Of a DNA stretch of 35,228 nt, positions 31,051 through 35,228 are shown piece after piece. The position numbers were made by a program, and so were the translations under genes. The DNA is from Deltaproteobacteria bacterium. GTDB taxonomy: Bacteria > Desulfobacterota > Syntrophia > Syntrophales > JACQWR01. The first letter of the stretch is position 1. Each line of letters begins with the position of its first letter. The notes under the pieces are model-generated. The model did not search any database, had not been told where the DNA came from, and saw nothing but the letters and a program-made list of their open reading frames with translations. The DNA lies in the NCBI GenBank assembly GCA_016209105.1, contig JACQWR010000027.1, positions 65,497 through 100,724 of the forward strand, in the 5' to 3' direction.

Positions 31051-33735
31051 TTACTTAGACACAGAAGCGCCCATACCCTTTTCCTTGAGCCTGGCCTGGG
31101 CCGCCGCGAGCCGGGCAATGGGCACACGGTATGGTGAGCAGCTCACGTACGTGAGTTTTGCTTTGTGGCAGAACTCCACGCTCGCCGGATCGCCGCCGTG
31201 TTCGCCGCAGATGCCGACTTTGAGCTTCGGTCGCGTGGTGCGCCCTTTTTCGACACCCAGCTTCACCAGATAGCCAACGCCTTCCTCGTCCAAGACCTGG
31301 AATGGGTCATTTTCCAGGATACCATGGTCCGTATAGTACTTGATGAATTTGCCCGCGTCATCCCGGCTGAAGCCGTAGGCGGTCTGGGTAAGGTCGTTCG
31401 TACCAAATGAGAAAAATTCTGCCTCCTTCGCAATGGTGTCGGCGATGATGACGGCGCGAGGAAGTTCGATCATGGTCCCGATGGAATATTCCACGGTAAT
31501 CCCCCTTCTCTTCATGACTTCGTTCGCCGTAGTTACGATAATTTCCTTCTGGTTCGTCAGCTCCTGACCGATACCGACGAGGGGAACCATAATCTCGGGA
31601 ACAACTTTTTTACCCTTCTTGAGTACATCGCATGCCGCTTCAATAATCGCCCGGGTCTGCATACGGGTGATTTCAGGAAACACAATCCCCAGACGGCAGC
31701 CACGGTGGCCCAGCATAGGGTTCAACTCGTGGAGTTCCTCGACGCGATGGAGCAGTTTTTCTTTTTTCGCGATCGCGGCTTGGGAGGCGTGTTTTGCCTT
31801 CATGACGGCGGTCTCCACCATCAGTTCTTCACGCTTGGGAAGAAACTCATGGAGCGGCGGATCCAGAAGGCGAATAGTGACCGGCAGACCATCCATGGTT
31901 TCAAACAAACCCTTGAAGTCCGCGCGTTGCATGGGCAGGAGCTTGGCAAGCGCCTTCTCCCGGTTATCGGTGGTTGTTGCCAGGATCATCTGTTGCACGA
32001 TGGGCAGCCGGTCTTCGGCAAAGAACATGTGCTCGGTACGGCAGAGGCCGATGCCCTCGGCGCCGAACTGGCGCGCCATCCTGGCATCGCGGGGAATGTC
32101 GGCATTAGCACGGACACCCATGGTGCGCACCGCATCGGCCCACTTCATGAGCGTCCCGAAGTCGCCGCTCACCTCCGGGTCCTTGGTCGGAACCTTGCCG
32201 ATGATGATCCGTCCGGTGCCGCCGTCAATCGTAAGGTAATCTCCCTTCTTCACGGTCACTTTGCCGACGGTAAGCTTTCCCGCCTTCGTGTCCACCATAA
32301 TGGACTCGCACCCGCTCACGCAGGGCTTGCCCATACCGCGCGCTACTACCGCCGCATGGGACGTCATGCCGCCGCGCGCCGTGATAATGCCCTTTGCCGC
32401 ATCCATTCCGTGAATGTCGTCGGGCGTAGTTTCCGGCCGGACAAGGATGACGGGATTTTTCTTCGCTTGTTCCACGGCCTCATCGGCAGTGAACACGACC
32501 TTGCCCGAGGCGGCGCCCGGCGAGGCCGGAAGACCACGGGCGATGACCTCGATCTTTGCCTTGGGGTCGATGACGGGATGGAGAAGCTGATCCAGGGAAG
32601 CGGGCTCCACCCGGAGAACGGCTTCCCCCTTGGTGATGAGTCCCTCTTTCACCATGTCCACTGCTATTTTTACAGCGGCGGGCGCCGTACGTTTGCCGGT
32701 GCGGGTCTGGAGCATGTATAACGTGCCTTCCTGTACGGTGAACTCAAAGTCCTGCACGTCGCGGTAGTGCTTCTCCAGCCTGCTCGTGATAGCGCGAAGC
32801 TGGCGGTATACCTGCGGCATCTCTTTTCCCAGATTCACAATGGGGCGGGGTGTGCGCACACCGGCCACCACGTCCTCGCCCTGGGCGTTCGTCAGATACT
32901 CGCCGTAGAACTCCTTGGCGCCGGTGGACGGGTTTCTCGTAAATCCGACACCGGTGGCCGAGGCGGACCCCATGTTTCCGAAAACCATGGCCTGAACGTT
33001 CACCGCCGTACCGAGGTTGCCCGGGATGTTGTTCAGCCGGCGATAAGTGACGGCACGGGGGTTGTTCCATGAGTTGAAAACCGCGTCGCGGGACATGGTG
33101 AGCTGCTCCCACGGATCCTGCGGAAATTCGTGCTTCGTGATCTGCTTTATCTTTGCTTTGTACTTGTCCACCAGGCCTTTCAGGTCGGCGGCGTCAAGAT
33201 CAAGATCGAGACGTACCTTCTTTTTCTTTTTTATCTCCTGGATAATCTCCTCGAATACCTCCTTTTCGATGCCCATCACCACGTTCCCGAACATCTGGAT
33301 AAAGCGGCGGTAGGCATCCCAGGCAAAACGCTCGTTGCCGGTCCGGGCGATCAAGCCCTGCACGGTCCGGCTGTTCAGACCCAGATTCAACACCGTGTCC
33401 ATCATGCCGGGCATGGAGAATTTGGAGCCGGAACGCACGGACATCAGGAGCGGCCGGTTCGCGTCGCCGAACACGCACCCATCGCCGAGCGCCGCCTCGA
33501 TCTTCTTCATATATTTACGCATCTCAGCATCGAGGCCTGCCGGTACGCGCTTGCCGAGATCATAGTACAGGTTGCAAACAGCGGTCGTGATGGTGAAGCC
33601 TGGCGGTACCGGTATCCCGACTTTCGCCATCTCGGCGAGTCCCGCTCCCTTACCGCCGAGCAGATCTTTCATTGTTCCCGTTCCTTCGGCGTTTCCCTTG
33701 CCGAAAAAGTAAATAAGCTTCTTTTCCTTAGCCAT
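31051..33735 (-). CDS. ppdK: pyruvate, phosphate dikinase
   Basis: An 894-residue cytoplasmic enzyme interconverting pyruvate + ATP + Pi and phosphoenolpyruvate + AMP + PPi. ATG 33735 has GGGAGGAT 8 nt upstream and gives the family start MAKEKKLIYFFGKGNAEG; the frame itself is open further upstream. The N-terminal nucleotide-binding domain has LLGGKGAGLAEM. The phosphohistidine domain has GGMTSHAAVVARGMGKPCVSG with the catalytic His. The C-terminal PEP/pyruvate barrel has GLCRTEHMFF, LNPMLGHRGCRLG and SFGTNDLTQTAYGFSRDD. In fermenting or syntrophic anaerobes it can work in either direction, recovering energy from PPi. It stands as a single-gene transcript. Confidence 0.98.
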   Translation of the reverse strand: MAKEKKLIYFFGKGNAEGTGTMKDLLGGKGAGLAEMAKVGIPVPPGFTITTAVCNLYYDLGKRVPAGLDAEMRKYMKKIEAALGDGCVFGDANRPLLMSVRSGSKFSMPGMMDTVLNLGLNSRTVQGLIARTGNERFAWDAYRRFIQMFGNVVMGIEKEVFEEIIQEIKKKKKVRLDLDLDAADLKGLVDKYKAKIKQITKHEFPQDPWEQLTMSRDAVFNSWNNPRAVTYRRLNNIPGNLGTAVNVQAMVFGNMGSASATGVGFTRNPSTGAKEFYGEYLTNAQGEDVVAGVRTPRPIVNLGKEMPQVYRQLRAITSRLEKHYRDVQDFEFTVQEGTLYMLQTRTGKRTAPAAVKIAVDMVKEGLITKGEAVLRVEPASLDQLLHPVIDPKAKIEVIARGLPASPGAASGKVVFTADEAVEQAKKNPVILVRPETTPDDIHGMDAAKGIITARGGMTSHAAVVARGMGKPCVSGCESIMVDTKAGKLTVGKVTVKKGDYLTIDGGTGRIIIGKVPTKDPEVSGDFGTLMKWADAVRTMGVRANADIPRDARMARQFGAEGIGLCRTEHMFFAEDRLPIVQQMILATTTDNREKALAKLLPMQRADFKGLFETMDGLPVTIRLLDPPLHEFLPKREELMVETAVMKAKHASQAAIAKKEKLLHRVEELHELNPMLGHRGCRLGIVFPEITRMQTRAIIEAACDVLKKGKKVVPEIMVPLVGIGQELTNQKEIIVTTANEVMKRRGITVEYSIGTMIELPRAVIIADTIAKEAEFFSFGTNDLTQTAYGFSRDDAGKFIKYYTDHGILENDPFQVLDEEGVGYLVKLGVEKGRTTRPKLKVGICGEHGGDPASVEFCHKAKLTYVSCSPYRVPIARLAAAQARLKEKGMGASVSK

Positions 33736-33781
33736 ATGAATATCCTCCCAGAAATATTGGTCGTATACGTAATTGTTTGGC

Positions 33782-33810
33782 ATGTAAACCGAGGGGCTCC
33801 CCATTGTCAA
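33782..33810 (-). promoter_or_regulatory. candidate sigma70 promoter for ppdK
   Basis: On the minus strand TTGACA (33810-33805), a 17-nt spacer and TTACAT (33787-33782). The start would be near 33775, about 40 nt before the ATG. The spacer contains the small palindrome GGGGAGCCCC. Confidence 0.5.
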
Positions 33811-33978
33811 GACAAAAATGATCACCATCGGGCGCAATGGTAATTGCCGTGCCGCAAACGCAGAATGAAACACTATTGGTTTCCAATTCGGAAACGAGGA
33901 ATGTTTCGTCCCGGCAAGGAAAGCGAGGGATTGCACGGAGACGTACAACTGGTGCGTCGCACGAGCCAGCCCGTAGAT
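33811..33978. other. intergenic region between ppdK and mtfA, first part
   Basis: No gene seen. It contains a 6-bp inverted repeat GTTTCC-AATTC-GGAAAC (33879-33895). The rest of the gap holds repeat copy D (33979-34031) and the mtfA promoter. Confidence 0.4.
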
Positions 33979-34031
33979 TGACCGGGGGCGCACCCTGCAA
34001 GCCCCGCCCTGTGGATGGAGAGCTTCACACC
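33979..34031 (-). repeat. dispersed hairpin repeat, copy D
   Basis: The first 30 bases (33979-34008) are identical to those of copy B at 7682; the remainder has diverged but keeps AGCTTCACACC at the end. Read on the minus strand it starts GGTGTGAAGCTC. The hairpin is less perfect than in the other copies. Confidence 0.65.
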
Positions 34032-34074
34032 GCCAAGACGGAAAGGAACCGTTTTCGGACGGAAACTAATTGCC

Positions 34075-34103
34075 TTGACGCAGAAACGCCGTCTCCCTAT
34101 ACT
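34075..34103 (+). promoter_or_regulatory. sigma70 promoter for mtfA
   Basis: TTGACG (34075-34080), a 17-nt spacer and TATACT (34098-34103), about 33 nt before the mtfA ATG. A strong match. Confidence 0.7.
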
Positions 34104-34135
34104 TACGTGCACCCAATAATGAGGGAAGGAGTCCC

Positions 34136-34981
34136 ATGTTTCACTGGCTTTCCGGTCGCCGCCGCAAAAAGCTCACCCGCGCGCCCTTCCCCGACGCATG
34201 GGAAGACATCCTCCGCCGTAACATTGCCCATTACTGCATGCTCGACGACACCGAGTGCGCCCGCCTGCGCGCCATCATCCAGGTCTTCCTCACGGAAAAA
34301 AACTGGGAAGGCTGCGGCGGGCTTGAACTCACCGACGAGATCCGCGTCACCATCTCGGCCGAGGCGTGCCTCCTTTTGCTCGGCATTCCGCACGATTACT
34401 ACCGGAACGTCCTGACCATCCTTGTCTATCCCTCTACCGTCGTTCCGCCCCAGCGCAGGCCCGGCTATTTCGAAACCGTGCTTGCCCCCGTGGAAATCGC
34501 CGAACCCATCCTCGGGCAGGCCTTCCGACAAGGCCCCGTCATCCTCATCTGGGACGCCGTCCTGCGCGGCAGCCGCCACCCTGAAGACGGTCACAACGTT
34601 GCCTACCACGAATTTGCCCACAAACTCGACATGCTCGACGGCGTCGCCGACGGCACGCCCCCGCTGCGGGACCGCGCCGAGTATCACGATTGGGTCAGCA
34701 TCTGCGCGCGCGAATACCTGCGCCTCAAACGGGCCGCCGAAGCCGGCAGAAAGACCTTCCTCGATGCCTACGGAGCGACCGACGAAGCGGAATTTTTCGC
34801 CGTCGCCACCGAACAATTCTTCGACCAGCCCATCCGGATGAAGCAACACGCCCCGGATCTCTACCGCCTCCTCAAAGAATACTACCGCCAGGACCCCGCC
34901 GAACGCGTGCGCCGGGATACCTGCGCCGCGGGGGACAGCGGGGATAATCTTACTCCTTCATCGCCCGCGTCATCCGGATAA
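34136..34981 (+). CDS. mtfA: MtfA-family zinc peptidase
   Basis: A 281-residue protein of the MtfA (DUF980) family. GGAAGGAG precedes ATG 34136. Conserved stretches are MFHWLSGRRRKKL, LTDEIRVTISAEACLLLLG, VYPSTVVP and GPVILIWDAVLRGSR. The zinc-binding helix YHEFAHKLDMLDG has H158, E159 and H162 (HExxH); EAEFFAVATEQFF holds the likely third ligand. In E. coli MtfA binds the repressor Mlc and so affects glucose uptake, and it has peptidase activity. In an organism without a clear PTS the role is unknown. The coding strand is noticeably rich in C at third positions compared with its neighbours. The last 25 residues are low-complexity. Confidence 0.93.
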   Translation: MFHWLSGRRRKKLTRAPFPDAWEDILRRNIAHYCMLDDTECARLRAIIQVFLTEKNWEGCGGLELTDEIRVTISAEACLLLLGIPHDYYRNVLTILVYPSTVVPPQRRPGYFETVLAPVEIAEPILGQAFRQGPVILIWDAVLRGSRHPEDGHNVAYHEFAHKLDMLDGVADGTPPLRDRAEYHDWVSICAREYLRLKRAAEAGRKTFLDAYGATDEAEFFAVATEQFFDQPIRMKQHAPDLYRLLKEYYRQDPAERVRRDTCAAGDSGDNLTPSSPASSG

Positions 34982-35015
34982 AGAAAGAAATAGCTCCTAT
35001 TTATTCCCGAGATTT

Positions 35016-35228
35016 TTATAAGACGTCTTTCAACGCAGCGGCTGCCGTGTACATGCTGCCGACGCCGCAGATGTAATTGGCAATCCGCAGCGTCTCCGTA
35101 ATTTCTTTCTTGGTGGCGCCACTCGCCAGCGCCTGCGTCGCCAATGACTTGATGCCGCTTTCGGAATGCTTGGCGATATCGATCGCGAGGGCAATCAGCA
35201 ATTTATGTTTCTTCGATATCTCCCCGTC
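35016..35228 (-). CDS. carboxymuconolactone-decarboxylase-like protein (5' end outside window)
   Basis: The frame is open to the window edge on the minus strand, so the gene starts beyond 35228. The visible 70 residues (KHKLLIALAIDIAKHSESG, ALASGATKKEITETLRIANYI and a C-terminal AAAALKDVL) follow the CMD/AhpD helical fold. In AhpD-like members the C-x2-C-x3-H motif supplies peroxidase activity; here the region reads HSESGIKSLA, without either cysteine or the histidine. It is therefore probably not a peroxidase. The protein may be a structural or decarboxylase-type relative; the function is unknown. Confidence 0.75.
   Translation of the reverse strand, partial: DGEISKKHKLLIALAIDIAKHSESGIKSLATQALASGATKKEITETLRIANYICGVGSMYTAAAALKDVL

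Noticed and set aside
1..35228. CRISPR array, tRNA, rRNA or prophage
   Set aside because: No regularly spaced direct repeats, no cloverleaf-like stretch, no rRNA-like sequence and no phage or integrase genes were seen.

Overview
The window looks like chromosome from an anaerobic deltaproteobacterium (Desulfobacterota), most likely a Syntrophus/Smithella-type syntroph. This is inferred from gene content: a diderm Tol-Pal system, pyruvate phosphate dikinase, a class I hybrid cluster protein with an FNR-type regulator, many small Fe-S proteins and families common in that group (DUF6448, DUF3568, divergent deacetylase). No rRNA, tRNA, CRISPR array, integrase or intact transposase was seen.

Layout. 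1-1849: end of a galE-like epimerase and a sugar aminotransferase (surface polysaccharide). 2120-2596: a response regulator receiver domain ending in a membrane helix. 2808-7684: a plus-strand cell-envelope group (CtpA protease, divergent polysaccharide deacetylase, TPR lipoprotein, DUF4292/LolB-like lipoprotein), closed by a perfect bidirectional terminator. 7797-13088: the complete minus-strand tolQ-tolR-tolA-tolB-pal-ybgF set, with an unusual 527-nt gap between tolB and pal. 13431-15758: fmt and rsmB behind a good sigma70 promoter.

15781-23374: a redox / nitrosative-stress region. An FNR/HcpR-type regulator is divergent from a small siroheme-type reductase fused to ferredoxin modules. Next come an FprA flavo-diiron protein and a secreted DUF6448 protein, then hcp with an HD-domain protein and two Fe-S proteins. 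A near-identical palindrome, TTGACTTRAGTCAA, lies between regulator and reductase and again upstream of hcp, which suggests one regulon.

23586-26976: a sulfur/Fe-S operon behind its own sigma70 promoter. It holds a NifS/IscS-like protein whose PLP lysine is replaced by glutamine (Q202), an IscU scaffold, a 58-residue ten-cysteine protein, a DsrE-like protein, a TusA-like protein, and a metallo-beta-lactamase-fold hydrolase set off by a MITE-like repeat. This is the best candidate for an unusual system: the desulfurase homologue probably cannot do ordinary PLP chemistry, yet its sulfur-carrier and scaffold partners look intact.

26994-35228: purC, a small unknown gene coupled to dnaJ, a DUF3568 lipoprotein, a UPF0104 flippase-like membrane protein, ppdK (minus), mtfA, and a partial carboxymuconolactone-decarboxylase-like gene without its usual cysteines. 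Four copies of a short hairpin repeat (GTGAAGCTCC...GGGGYTT) sit between genes across the window; one overlaps a stop codon.
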